Source: Leptoclinus maculatus (lineage: Eukaryota > Chordata > Actinopteri > Perciformes > Stichaeidae). Taken from it: a stretch of 64,000 nucleotides of DNA. Of the stretch, positions 21,041-33,412 are shown piece by piece (position 1 is the first letter of the stretch; every line of letters starts with the position of its first letter). The DNA lies in the NCBI GenBank assembly GCA_032191485.1, contig JAVDOI010000004.1, positions 19,208,943 through 19,272,942 of the forward strand, in the 5' to 3' direction. The notes beneath the pieces are model-generated. The model did not search any database, was not told the origin of the DNA, and worked only from the letters and a program-made list of their open reading frames with translations. Both the position numbers and the translations under genes were made by a program.

Positions 21041-24000
21041 ACAGATGCATTTATGGAGGTACTGCAACCCCAGGCTGGTGAACACCAGACACGTTTATGC
21101 AAATGAGCGTGCAGAGTAAGGGCTAATGAGATTTATCAAAGCTGATGCTGTAACCGTGGGAGGTATGGTTTAGTTTTGCTTGTGAGGAACCAAAATAAGT
21201 GTCAGGAAAAGCATGCCCCCGGGCAGATGATTTATACCTGCTTATCAAAAATATGATATCTAACATTGAGCTCCTGTAAACGACCTTGATGATAGATGAT
21301 TAATTACAGTGGGAATTAATTCTGAATTAATTACATTCTCTACTAGACATTATTAAGGCTCAAGAAAGACTCAAATCTGTTTGTCTACTTGTATTTACTT
21401 ATTGTAATATTTGAATATGTAGCTAATCATATCATATCAATCCACATTATTCTGTATTATAGATACATCACAGCGTTATTAGGTAACAACATTTGTAATT
21501 GATTGAACCAAGGCATACAGCTGGCACACTTGTGGTTCTTTCTTTTCACCAATATCTCTCCTCATGGGAACTCTGGGTAAAGGTAATGACATATGAGTCT
21601 ACTTAGGATAAGGTAGGAGGGAGGCAGGGGCTTAAGCCATTTCACCAATGAAGCCATGAAGTCTCAGTGAAGAAAAAAAAAGAGCAGAGTGAATGACAAG
21701 TTAATTGGTGGGATCTGTGGACCTCAGGGTCTGGTCCTGATGCGGAGGCCAGACAGGGTGGGATGGTATGCCAGCTAATCCGCCTTTGTCCTGCGGGACC
21801 GGCTCCTTCGAGACGAGGGACCTGTTCAAGTGAGTACCTCAGCAATCTGATTGTTCCAGTCCCAGTCACACAGAGGCTGGGTTGATTTTTGACTTTGACT
21901 GAAATGGCTTTAGGCATGTATTCCTTGGTTTATTGACATCAAAGAAAGAATGTCTCACTGTAAGCTTTCGAAAAACAGCTATCATTTGAAATGGCATTTT
22001 AATTTGTGACCATTGAAGGCCTTTAATTCCAAATAATCGGTCTTGGTATACTGTACAAACAAGTTCTTTGTAGAATGATTGTGACCTCACATTTACAAGG
22101 CTTCATATACATCTAAGTTCCAGCTCTTAAATGAAATGATCTTATACCCTAGAATTGTCTACTCTATTGGAAAAAGGGACTCTTTTGTTTTGTGGCCAAG
22201 TCCTTAAACAAAAGATACGATGGCCCGGTAGAGAATCTCGTCACCCATTTTGAATGTTGTCAACTGATTTGGTCATTATCAGTCGTTATCATTATGAATC
22301 TAATGCGTCCGATGAGTTTTTTACTAACTAACTACGACTGGTGATGACTGAAAGATGGCAGACGAGGTGATAGCAATGTGTCACTCAGAGACAAAATCAT
22401 GCCCAATGTGATTCTTCATTTACTGAATGGGAATGGGTAATGGATGAAGTTATACATGTTTATTGTGTTAGATACACATAATTGATATAGCTTTGGCTCG
22501 ATTAGCTGTTTTCAATGCAATTATAGGTGTCTTGTAATTAGGAGGTTACATGTTTTGATTGTCTTCAGTCAAGAAGTTAACGTGTTTGTGGCCATTGTTG
22601 GGATGTAGCACTCTGTGGGAGACACTTTAGTGCTTATTCTTAAAAGAAAAAATCCACCATCACATGCAGCTCTCATAAACATCAGTGCGTGTTCCAGTTT
22701 TCTTCTGAAATGGTGTTATAATTCATTCATTATTTTCCCTAAACCTTTTAGCTCTACTAAGTGATTTCCGACTTGATGAATGGACACGTTGCTTTCAAGA
22801 GGTTTAACAGGTAAATGGAAAAATAAGTTATGAAGGCAGCAGAGTTTGTGCACTCTAATCAAAATGGAACATGTCTTATCCACTGCATCAAGGTGGATAC
22901 ATTATTAATATCACCTCTGCTTCTTCAATTAAGGAATGTCATTTCATCAGTATCCTTGAACTCTCACACAACTCAGAAATAAAACCACATTCCAGTGCAT
23001 TCCTTTTATAATCTTTATATGTCAGTTACTGTGTTTGACTTCAATGTTTACTGTGAAGGAAAAGGGAGAGAATGTCAATGTCTGTGAAGTGTTTTTTTTT
23101 GCACAGAATCAAAGGAGAGCCGAAAGCAAGCAGGCTGCCATTCTTTCATAAAAAAAGAAACATTGCAAAGAAAACCTGTGAGTCATTTATCACAATTTAG
23201 TTACTTAGCCCTGTATTCCACACCTGGGTGCCCAGCTTGCCATTAATGTCAGCTGCTTACCACTACAACTCAGCGAGACACTCCGGTATATCCAGTCTGA
23301 CACATTGGCTGCTCACTTTGGAGATTAGAGATTCATATTTTATTTAGAGACATTATATTTCCAGCTTGAAGCCTCCATGCCCAATAACATTTCCCTCTCA
23401 ATTTTTTCTATTATATAGTAATATTTGAAAAATAGTAGCATGTGAAATCCTCCTAAGTAAATATTTGAAAGCTGGACTTACAGTCCAAATTACAAACTTA
23501 CAAATTACAGTGAATCTTAAAATACTAGTTCCTTTCTTTTTTACTACAAAGAGTCCACATGATTACACAATTTGAGATATTACAAAATAACCATGAAGAA
23601 CATTATATTCTATGTATAATTGATCTGGGTTTATGTTCACATTCTAGCAGCTCATTGTAAAACCACGCTTTGTTCTGCCTTTAAAATTACTTACGGGCCC
23701 TTTTGCCATTTTAAAGATGTTTGACATTGACATGGGAACTAGCAGGTAGCAAAAGGCTTAGTTACTTGTGGCCTTTTAACAATTCATGAGTTTTTCGCAT
23801 AAAGCTACAATGCCATCAAGAGGAACTGTGGGTGTGAGAGACACTGTGCTCTGGTTCCACCCTTGTTAAGTGTGATTCGACACCTTGTATAACATTATCT
23901 GGACATGAAGTACTTGGAGTTCAAAGTCATTGTTGTTAGTAAGCAACATAATTGAATCAACAGAAAAAAATATGTATGCACCATCATCTATATTAAAATG

Positions 24001-24495
24001 TAATTAATCAGACTTGTTTCACTCCTTGGATACACTTCTTATATATAGTCTTTCTCACAACTTGCAGTGACCATAGTGATACTTTCTTTTTCAATTGCCC
24101 TGCTTGGCATGTTTAGAAATCAAATCACAGAATCACTGTTACAGCAAACAGCATTCAAAGTAACATCACACACAACAGACACTGCACTGAAATCCAATTT
24201 AAGATTTTAACTAGACTCAAACATATATTACCATCTATATATTTATGATTAAGAACCATCCTTCTCCGCTGAGCCTGAGGAGGGATAAATTGAGCAAACA
24301 CACAGCTTGCAGTCTACCTGCAACTGTACATACTGAATACACAACATTGACTGAATCTGCATACATCTAAGGGATGCCACCAAGACAGTCTTATATTAAT
24401 TTCACATTTATATTCATATCATGTCCCTGAGGGCATGTCTGAGCAGGATATCACTGTAGGGGGTATGAAGGGTTGGGTACATGCATCCGAATCAA
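21041..24495. other. Unique DNA, no gene recognised
   Basis: About 21050-21200 contains an octamer-like ATGCAAAT word and ATTA cores in more balanced sequence, and could be regulatory. The remainder is plain AT-rich DNA. Confidence 0.4.
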
Positions 24496-24543
24496 CATCT
24501 CAAAGTGAAAGTGTTAAAGCATCTCAAAGAGCAAGCGTTAAAA
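24496..24543 (+). repeat. 24-bp x2 tandem duplication
   Basis: Two 24-bp copies starting CATCTCAAAG (24496-24519 and 24520-24543) differ at a few positions. Confidence 0.8.
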
Positions 24544-24653
24544 GAGTAAACATGCATACTTGCCAGCGGGAGTAATGGTTTTTCATACTAATGGAGTTCA
24601 ATAAGCATGCTGAAGTGTGTTGATTATTCGCTGATGAAATATGTCCTCTATAA

Positions 24654-24804
24654 CAGCGGTCCCCAACCACCGGGCCGCAGACCGGTACCGGGCCGTGGGT
24701 CATTTGGTACCGGGCCGCACAGAAAGAATACATATTATATTATTTCCGTTTTATTGATTATCAGAGTCTGAAAAATGACCGGATTCTCTCCCAATTTCAT
24801 CCGG
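24654..24804 (+). mobile_element. 5'-end fragment of the same hAT family as 11623
   Basis: It begins CAGCGGTCCCCAACC and follows the 11623 element through the GGTACCGGGCCGTGGG unit, the ATTATATTATTTCCGTTTTA-like block and TCTCTCCCAATTTCATCCG, where homology stops. It carries one unit of each tandem repeat that is expanded in the other copy, and lacks about 20 bp in the middle. No right terminus or 8-bp duplication is present, so it is a broken copy. It has the same orientation as the 11.6 kb element. Confidence 0.9.
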
Positions 24805-27800
24805 CCATAAATTCACTCAGGTGATTTTAATGATTTTGGCTGAGTTGACCTCTTCTCAAGACCACATGGGTCTGTTTTCTCCACTGCTCTATTCAACAAA
24901 CAAAGGCACACACAAAAAAAACAACCACATTCAGAAGTAGAATACATCAGATACCTGCTTCTGAGTGCTGATGCAATTCACTGTTAAGTCAGCCTTTGTT
25001 CCGCCGATGTGTAGAAATAAACAAGTCTCGCCATTCCTCCTCACACACTGGATTTGAAGGCCGTCTTAATTGAAAAGCTCAAGTGGGCCATTACATTTTG
25101 TGTAGGAGGCAGGAAAGAATCATTTCATTTCACATACTCTGTTCAAAGTGATGACTCAGAGGCCTTGACTAATGGCATTTATTTGGCAGTCAAGTGAGAA
25201 ACAGCATTATTGGTAAATCATACTGACTTTTTTATGTTGTTAATGATTTGTCCAAACGGGTGTATCTGAATTAGTCACTGATGTTAGTACGACTGCACTT
25301 TATCGGTTCTAATCTGGTGAGTACACTTGGACCAGGTTTTCGGTGGTAATTTGTTGGCTCAAATGTCAGGAAAAGAGCAAAGTACAAAGAAATATACAAG
25401 CAAATAAAATAGTGTTTTAATTGCTATGTTAAGTAAAATATTTCCCAGTCTGCGCTTTAAATAATTTGTAGCTCATATATTCATTCTAATAAACTGTCTA
25501 ATAAGCATACTGTTGATCCTAAACTTTAAAAGAGTTGACTGGTTGTGGGGGAAACAGCTTGGAGGTAAAGCAGTGGAAGAGAGTGATAACCGTATGTTAC
25601 GGAGACAAAGAGAATAGAGTGCAAGTGGTGGAGAGGCGTTGTAGCATCGGTGTTAGACGAGTGTTGACGCGTCATGGAGCTGAGAAGACTCACAGGGAAT
25701 GGCAACGCTTTGCTATTTCCAGCCTCTCGTTGAGATAAGATGAACAGGGGAGTATCTTCAGCATATCCTCTCCATAGACCATCTGGAGTCTTCCCACACT
25801 CAGTTGTACTTTTGTCACATTATAACAATGTGTTTGATTTATGTGAATGCTCAACAGACGAACTCATCAAATACAATTACTGTTCAGAAACTTGTTAATT
25901 AGTCAAATGTTAGGCACTCCTACATTGTACATTTTTGTGAGAACAAAATAAACAAGTGACAAATAAATCAGCAAGTTCTTCAAATTTCCCAAGGTGGATA
26001 TTTTATATACCATTTGCAGGAGAGATTAGCTTTGTCATTTGACCACAAAACATTCAGGGACTTGAGTGATCCTGTGATTACACTTTTAGTCAGCCCCAAA
26101 ACTTTAAACACAATCACTTATATTGAACCATAAAAACTTTTCTGTACACAGAGCAACCTCTGCACAGTGTTAGCTGTTCACCCTCAAGGCTGGCCATGCT
26201 GCAGGTACCGCTCCTAAGATGGATTAAACAACAATCGTTGAGGCAGAGTGCTCGGAAGCCTGAGGTTATGTATTCACAAACCGCCCACCTCCCTGAGGCT
26301 GAGGGCAGCCTAGAATAACAGGTCTTATCCAGGCCATTTTCTCTCCAAGCCCTAATGGCACTATGTCATCAGCTGCTCAGGAAGATCAATAAAGTTTACA
26401 GTTTCATTTTATTGATATTGATTTATTTAAATAACACAACACAAACTAAAAAAAGAAAAAATGTAGTGTGTTCCTGTCGGCAAAATGCTGTGTCGTGAAC
26501 TCTAAGAACTGCTGCAATTATCATGGAATGCCGCAGTGTGCACAGTCTAGCTTGTTTGAATATTTTGCATGGGACAACAATGAATCATTGAGATGTATCA
26601 GCTTCATCAACTTTGTTAACTGTTTTAGTGGATCGCAAAACGTTTGTGCTAAGATAGGGATTCACAAACTCGTTCCTGCAGTTAAATCCTGTGAAAGAAT
26701 CCGGTGGCATTTCATCGAAAATGAATTATTTTGCTACAAATTATGCCAAAATGGCTTTCAGCAACAACACAAAGTTAATATCTATGATTATCTGTACAAT
26801 ATCTGTAACATATTTTTTTGCTTGTTGACACCTTGTTGAGGGTGAATGTGAGGGAACAGTGAGCCTCTGTTTCCAGTCTTTGCTTAACATGTCACAGACA
26901 AAGCTAACAACTCTATTAGTTCCTAACGAGTCAACAGCTGGACACTGACAAGGTTTTACTAAAAAGAGCAACCTTTTCTAATAAAGAAAGATAAAACCAT
27001 AACGTGTGTGCTGTGTGTCACAAAAAGCACATTATCCATCCATCTGAATATACATAGAAAATGCTATTTTCCCTCCAAACACACCATTTTCTTTGAAGCA
27101 TTAATTCCCCGTCACTTAGTAGCTCTGCAGATGGTGTGCACTGACCCACACAGATGTCATACACACGCGAGGAGAAGATGCATGTGTGATAGACTGAATG
27201 TTTGTCTCTGTGTGTGTGTGTGCACACGGGTGACTGCATGAATATAGTGTGGATGTACTGCAAGAATTGCGTGCATGACTCCATGTTAAAAGGTCAGCTG
27301 CAGGGTAAGCGTGTGATTGCAGAGGTTTGGTGCTCTATCTGTGTGTTTACATGTGCGTCAACAGTTCAGCACAAATGCTGCACAAACTTCCACATGGCCT
27401 TTCTCTGGCTACATGTGTTGTTGCTTTAAATGCACTTGCCAAAAAAGATGAAAAACAGGAGTGATATTCATTTGTTGTATGAATGTTTTATTGAATCCTG
27501 CTTTGATACAGAGTAAATATACAGAGAAAGAAACGTGCCTTATTAAAAGCTTCTAAACATGCCAGGAACAATAATTGTGGCTATGCTTTAAAAAAACAAA
27601 ACAGTTCATCCTTTGCTCCCGTTATAACTTCAGCGGCTGTTAGAGGGATTTGATACTTGAACATAAACATATGTTGTATTGGGGCATGAGCTAAAATGAA
27701 TGACAGTCTCCCATTTTGGCTCTGATGTACAGGTAAAAAGGACAATACATTTTAATGGTGGGTGGCATGACTGTAGTTTTGCAGGCTATGACTCAGTGAC

Positions 27801-29276
27801 TGGGATTTTTCAATGCATGATATGGACCAGATGTAGAATAAAAGCCAATAACTAAATGTTATCTCTTTAAAACAACATTCATGAATAAATAGCATGGCAT
27901 TATTTGGCATCATAATTGCAGAGATAGATAAAGAGATTATTTTTGTTTAGTCATTTCAAAGAGAAGTCTATAAAATATTTCTCCTCATGCATCTGTTCCG
28001 CATCGATCCATCTAGTTGCCTTCCAGACAAGGTCTTTCAAGGTGTTCTTATCCCCACTGCTTTAAGGAAAAGCAGAAGATTTGGGGATTTTAAACATGCC
28101 AATCCCAGCTTTCACTTCTTGACCCCCTTTTATTCTTTTTCACATATCTCACCTCGATATATTTTTTGGGAGCTACATCCAGGTGTCTGACTGGATTGCA
28201 ATTTATTATAGCAGTTGCAATAAAGCCAATAGCTTTCCACTAACAACATCCAAGTGCAGAGTTTTCCAATCTGCCTTCACAGGGATACGTCACTCCAGTG
28301 AACATATTTATAAGTTCTTCCATCGGCTCACAGTCTGGCCCGCACCCATGCTATCTAAACTCACACAGGAAACTGATTCGAGACATCCCTCACTCCAAAT
28401 GCAGCAAATAATCAATCAAAGGGGGTAATAATGTCAACGTATGCTAACAATGCCTCAATGTGAATGAGTATGATGCATTCCCGCATAGCTGTGTCTGTAA
28501 GGCAGCGAGGCTAAGAGTAACACAGTCTCCAGGAAAGTGCAAGGGAAATAAGTGGTCAAGGAAGGGCTGAAGAGACAACAGGACAAAGGGTGGGGATTAA
28601 AAAAAAAGAAAAATAAGGATTCCGGGCTGGGAAAAGAAGGTTGAGGAGGAAGACTATCAGCCAATCCCCTTGACACATCCACTGCTGTATCTGCAGGTTG
28701 TCTCTGAAGAGGCGAGGTGCCTGGGCACTGCATTCCCAGGGAAAATGGGAGATTAACATTCCTAGGATGCTACAGTATGGACAGTTATGAGCGAGGTGGT
28801 CCCAGGGAAGTTCACTTACTAACAGGATGTAACGGAGAGGGGGGTAGAAAACGTGATTTACTCACCTTTTAACATATGACATACATTATACACTGATGTG
28901 AAAAATATGTGAAATCAGCTACAAATATGGATTTTTGTCACATTTAAACAGATGTGTTCACATCAAAAGCCTTTTTTAAGACGCGGTTGCTTGATTACTA
29001 AATGTTCCCTTTGTTGTTAATTACAAATTCATCACTTGACAGTGCTGTAGTACACCTTGAAAAGAAGTGTCGAACTCCCCTCCCTTCACAAAAATGCAGC
29101 TGTTTAATTTCCATTCCCTAGCCTTCCTCAGCTGGCCTCAGGAAAAACTGAAACAGTTGCGAGTGGGCAGTGTTTGAAGGGAGGGGGTGTACTTGGTTAA
29201 GACTGTCACAGAATGAAATATGGGTGTTTAAAAGGAAAGTGTTGTGACATACAATACCACACTGAGTAAGCCACAA
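24805..29276. other. Unique DNA, no gene recognised
   Basis: The longest open frame, 26468-26839 plus (123 codons, cysteine-rich by chance), matches nothing I know. The stretch 26160-26400 is less AT-rich and could be a conserved non-coding piece. A short GT-rich stretch lies at about 27205-27222. Confidence 0.45.
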
Positions 29277-29297
29277 TGTGTGTGTGTGTGTGTGTGT
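29277..29297 (+). repeat. (TG)n microsatellite
   Basis: There are about ten TG units. Confidence 0.9.
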
Positions 29298-29584
29298 CTA
29301 ATGGCATAGGACAGCCACTGTCTGTCTGTTTGGCCTCCCACTATTTCCTATGAACTTGTCTGTGCTCTGAGGACAAAAGGCTCCTTCAGTGGCTCTGTCT
29401 GCCGGCCAGCGGAGCAGCACAGGCTTTGTCTGCGCAGCATTTGTGGGAAAGAGATACCATGATCAGTCTGCTAATGACTGTATGCACACAAACATATTTA
29501 TGTGTGATAAAGTATCCTTTTAAATATAAAATAAATTACCATATGCACACAAGTTAAGGTGTCTGTTAATGTAAGTGTGTATAT

Positions 29585-29795
29585 GGTCTCTCGACATTTT
29601 AAACCTTAAGAGAGAGGATATTTTTGCAAAGTGAAAGCATTTCAGCTGGTCTTTTGCAGTTCGAGGGTTGATACTTTGTTATGGTAGGGTACTGGTTGAA
29701 GTTAGGCATGTAGTTGTGAAGGTTAAGTTTTGGTTTCAGAGCTTGGGAATATACAGTTACTGAGTTACTGAGGGTCCTCACAAGTATAGAAGTGT
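29585..29795 (+). repeat. Dispersed fish repeat of GGTCCTCACAAG type
   Basis: The ordered words AAACCTTAAGAGAGAGGATA, TTTTGCAAAGTGAAAGCATT, AGCTGGTC, TTGAGGTT-like, GGCATGTAGTTGTGAAGGTT and GGTCCTCACAAGTATAGAAG match a repeat that I remember as common in fish genomes and often found beside (TG)n. It has no coding content. The class is unassigned and the limits are approximate. Confidence 0.6.
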
Positions 29796-29905
29796 CTTAT
29801 TGTGAGTAGGTATCTCCCTTAAGTATGTCTGCCTAGATGAGTGTGATTGTTTGTCACACTATTACTACTTTATCTTGTGCATTTTATTTCTGTATTGCTT
29901 TATGT

Positions 29906-29939
29906 CTGTGTGTGTGTGTGTGCTTGTGCGTGTGTGTGC
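29906..29939 (+). repeat. (GT)n-rich stretch
   Basis: Interrupted GT units follow the dispersed repeat by about 110 bp. Confidence 0.8.
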
Positions 29940-31983
29940 CTGTCTAGGTTTCAGTGTGTGGGTGTGGAGATGACACAGTCTGTCAGACTGTAAAGCACTG
30001 TGAAGAGTCAGGGGAGGCGTGGGTCTGTTCTCAGATGCTTCCCTCTGTGACCTCGGACCATCATAAATCTCCTAATTCCCTCATTCCAGTGTCAAACGGA
30101 ACAGCGCTCTCATGTGCTGGAAATTCCCTCGTTGCTGCTTGAGAACAAATTCTACAGTAGCTCCACAACCAATGCGTGTCCTCTGTAATACTGTTGTAAT
30201 CTGTCAGGGACATACAGTAATCAGTGACCTTTACAACAGGACAAGCACCATCGTCTTGTGTCTTCTATTGTCGCTTGTAAACCACATAATAGTGCAACAT
30301 GCTCAGAAATATTCTAGTTATAGTATATCGTTTGCCATGCCATGATGGCTCAGTTAAGGCAGCCTTCTGGTCCAATCAGAGAGCTACCTCCTATTGGGGA
30401 AAAAGACGGACCTCAAACTTTGGAGGGAATACATCGTGGCATAGCTTTGTTGTTAAATGTTACCTTGTCAGCATATGACAACATCCCAGGTGATATGTGA
30501 AAAAGTGTTATGAGCTTGAACTTAATAACAAATGGTACTGCAGTGATGGCTGCTGAACATTGAACAGCAGATATCAGCAACAGTAACAATTGGATGTATT
30601 TAGCTGGGTTTCCAAAATAGACCATCCTGTAGTTTAAATGTTTGTATGTTGCATCTCAGGTAGACTAGATGTCCATCCCTGCTCGCACTGATCACTTGGA
30701 AGCTACCAAAAAGGCCACATTTCACCTTTTGCTTTTTGTTTTGAGAACAAAGATTGTGAGTCTTTGGAAAGGGCCTGCGGTCGATTGTTGGCTTGTTGCT
30801 TTGTCCTCTATCACTGAACTATTGAAAAAAAATGTGGGTGGTCCTGATGGATTGAGTGTTTTGCCAGCAGGCAGAGAGTTTTCATTCCAAAGTATATTTT
30901 GTGCCACTAGATCAATCAGAACCTGGTGAAGTAATCATTGAGTCACTAGAACTGATTATTAACCCCATCAACACCCTGTATTATTTTCTTTGTTCGAGTC
31001 AAATGCTACTCGTGGCCCTTGTAATGGTGCTGACAACTTTCACAACAGGGGTCTGGAAGCCCCCACCTGGGGGTCCATGACCACCAGCAGCTTGCTTAAC
31101 ATGTATACCAATCCGACTTCAGCAAACAGCTTGTTGATCCCAGCCCACTGTGAAAGCTCCCTGGTAGCAGGACATTTAGGACACATGAAGTCAGAGAGAT
31201 CCAGCTGTAGCAGAACACCATGTCCATTGTTCAGGAAACAGTGCATATTAGTCCATGCGTCTGTGTGCGTGTGTGTTTAAATGTGTACAACAAATCACCT
31301 ATTTGTGTGTGAGTGACATGCTTTTAACTTAAGAATCTGTGAAAGGCCTACCACAAAATGTTGCTTTCCCAGGCAACCACAATCTTTAAATGGCAATTAA
31401 AACCACTGAAGGCCCTAAAACTGCTGAAAAGTGAGGATCAGTTTAAAAAGAAAGAAAGAATGTAACAAAAAAAAGTCAGGAAATGAAGAAAAAACAGAGA
31501 GAAGGGCCACTGTATTGAGAATGACATCCCAGCGATCAGGTTTCAACAAGATTTGCTGCTTTAATATAAACCCAATTAATTCCAGTGTAAGAGTAATGAC
31601 AGTTTGTAACATGTAGACTTTACAGGGCAGCTTCAAAACCCATATACCTGTTAACAGTGATCACTATCACCGCTCCATGTCTGCTTTATTATTTGATCAG
31701 AAGTACTCTATCCTGTGGCCCCGTGAGTCCCTGGCAGCCAAGGAACCGACTTTGTCTCATGCTTTTGCTGCATTTATTAGCCAGATTCATGGGGACTTGT
31801 AGAGATTTACTGCTCACTTCATCTTGAAAGCTTTTTTATTGTTGTAATGTTAACCCCGAAAGAACATACTAAGTCCCAATGCGGGCGTACATCACATATG
31901 GGAGCCTTGCCTGTGAATTCAAACCCTGTGGTTTCTAATATGCACGCACATATGAAGGATGGCAGAGACATGGACATGCACAT

Positions 31984-31984
<1 letters not shown>
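29940..31984. other. Unique DNA, no gene recognised
   Basis: Only short open frames are present, with no recognisable product or RNA gene. Confidence 0.45.

Positions 31985-32058
<74 letters not shown>
31985..32058 (+). repeat. Long (CA)37 microsatellite
   Basis: This is about 74 bp of uninterrupted CA, the longest dinucleotide array in the window. Long open frames of HT or CV repeats over it are products of the array, not proteins. Confidence 0.97.
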
Positions 32059-32059
<1 letters not shown>

Positions 32060-33251
32060 CTACCACCACATCCCAGCTGCCCTTGAGGCGAGATACCACA
32101 GCTACCTCAGGTCTGCAGGATTAAAACGAAGGCTTAATAATCATGTTACTTTGTAGTTGGAGGATTAACCCTGTTTCTTCCCCCATTAATGGCACACATA
32201 CTCCCAATAACACCAATACATAGTAAGTGAGAGGGAATTACACATGCACACACAACCACAATTACAGACAAAACGGGGCCATTGAAAGTGAAATACCAAA
32301 GCCACCCCAATGCACACTTATACATAACTTCAGTTCCGGCCCGAGGCTTCACATCTCCTGAGCTTCAGAGGAATGCGCCATGTAATGGAGTTATAGGAGG
32401 GCTGAGGGTGGTGTACTGGGGAGGAGGTGCTAGGAGGAGGGAGGCAAGTGCAGTCTGCTTTGAGTATTTCTTTGAAATAGTCGCAATCTTGACAGCTCTC
32501 TCTTCCCGAGGCCCACCTCTGCCCAGGTAGCAGCTACTATAGCATTGGATGAGAAAGATGTTTTTTTGGTTGAAAGGGCTATGAGGGTGAATACATTTGA
32601 CAAAGGAGGTCATACTGTGGAATTTAAAGTGCCAATGAATCGGGGTGGGGGTTTGGGTGTGGAGGGTGGGATGGGGGTAGAGCAGCATAAATGGAGCAAG
32701 CCCTTCGGGGAAGCCGTCTCCTCGAAGCTGATCCCACTGAGTTTAATCCTTGACATCACGTGAGCGAAATCCCACCGCTGCCGCTATACTGTCTCCTCTA
32801 GACGGCCTGAGGATGTGGGTTTTATCAGTCCAAGGATGGATGTTGGGCAGGACATCAGTGAGTTCTTGCCTCAGTGCTTACTCTGCGTTTTCTTGAAGTG
32901 GATATAGGGCATGGAATGGGCAGATAAGGTCAGAGGAGGCACCGTCTCAGGTTTTAAACCACACCTGATACATTCACAAGTGCCTTTCACAGCAGTATGC
33001 ATGGGTGTTATGGATATAAGACGAAATCTCTTTCTGTTACTTATAATTCCTTTAGAGTATGTATTTAGAAAAAAAACAATGAATGATTATTTTAATTAGA
33101 ATATTACTTTAATGAGAATGTAAAGTAAAAATTCTCATTTTGACAAAAATACAAATTGGTGTAAAGGACTACTCCTCCATCTCCCACTTGCCACATTACA
33201 TATTTCACTTTCTCTTTAGGTTCCTGACTGGGTTATGATATTATATTTGGC
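32059..33251. other. Unique DNA, no gene recognised
   Basis: The interval 32370-32820 is richer in G and contains no assignable frame. Confidence 0.45.
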
Positions 33252-33412
33252 ATTCATTCACTTTTGATCAGAAGGAGACAGTCGAAAGTGACAGATAACA
33301 TGGGGAGAAAGATTGGTAATGACATACAACAAAGGTCCCCGGCCGGACTCAAACCAGGGACATTGCAATTACATGGTCTGCTTCCTAAACCCCTTGGCCA
33401 GCAGGTTGCCTT
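33252..33412 (-). mobile_element. tRNA-derived SINE, minus strand
   Basis: Read on the minus strand there is an A-box-like TGGCCAAGGGG (33390-33400) and a B-box GGTTTGAGTCC (33345-33355), at the spacing of a tRNA promoter. They are followed by GGCCGGGGACCTTTGTTG, TATGTCATT and a pyrimidine-rich TCTTTCTCCCC tail region. This head and body match a SINE I know as frequent in acanthopterygian fish, where the body usually reads CCGGGGACCTTTGCTGCATG. The copy is diverged. RNA polymerase III could in principle read it, but it has no gene function of its own. Confidence 0.75.

Noticed and set aside
26468..26839. Cysteine-rich 123-codon frame, considered as a secreted peptide
   Set aside because: Cysteine spacing follows no known pattern, there is no signal peptide, and no splice or promoter context was found.
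31847..32156. Overlapping open frames rich in His-Thr and Cys-Val
   Set aside because: They are translations of the (CA)37 array in different frames.
33345..33412. tRNA gene on the minus strand
   Set aside because: The promoter boxes are present but the arms do not form a tRNA cloverleaf and the sequence continues into a SINE body.
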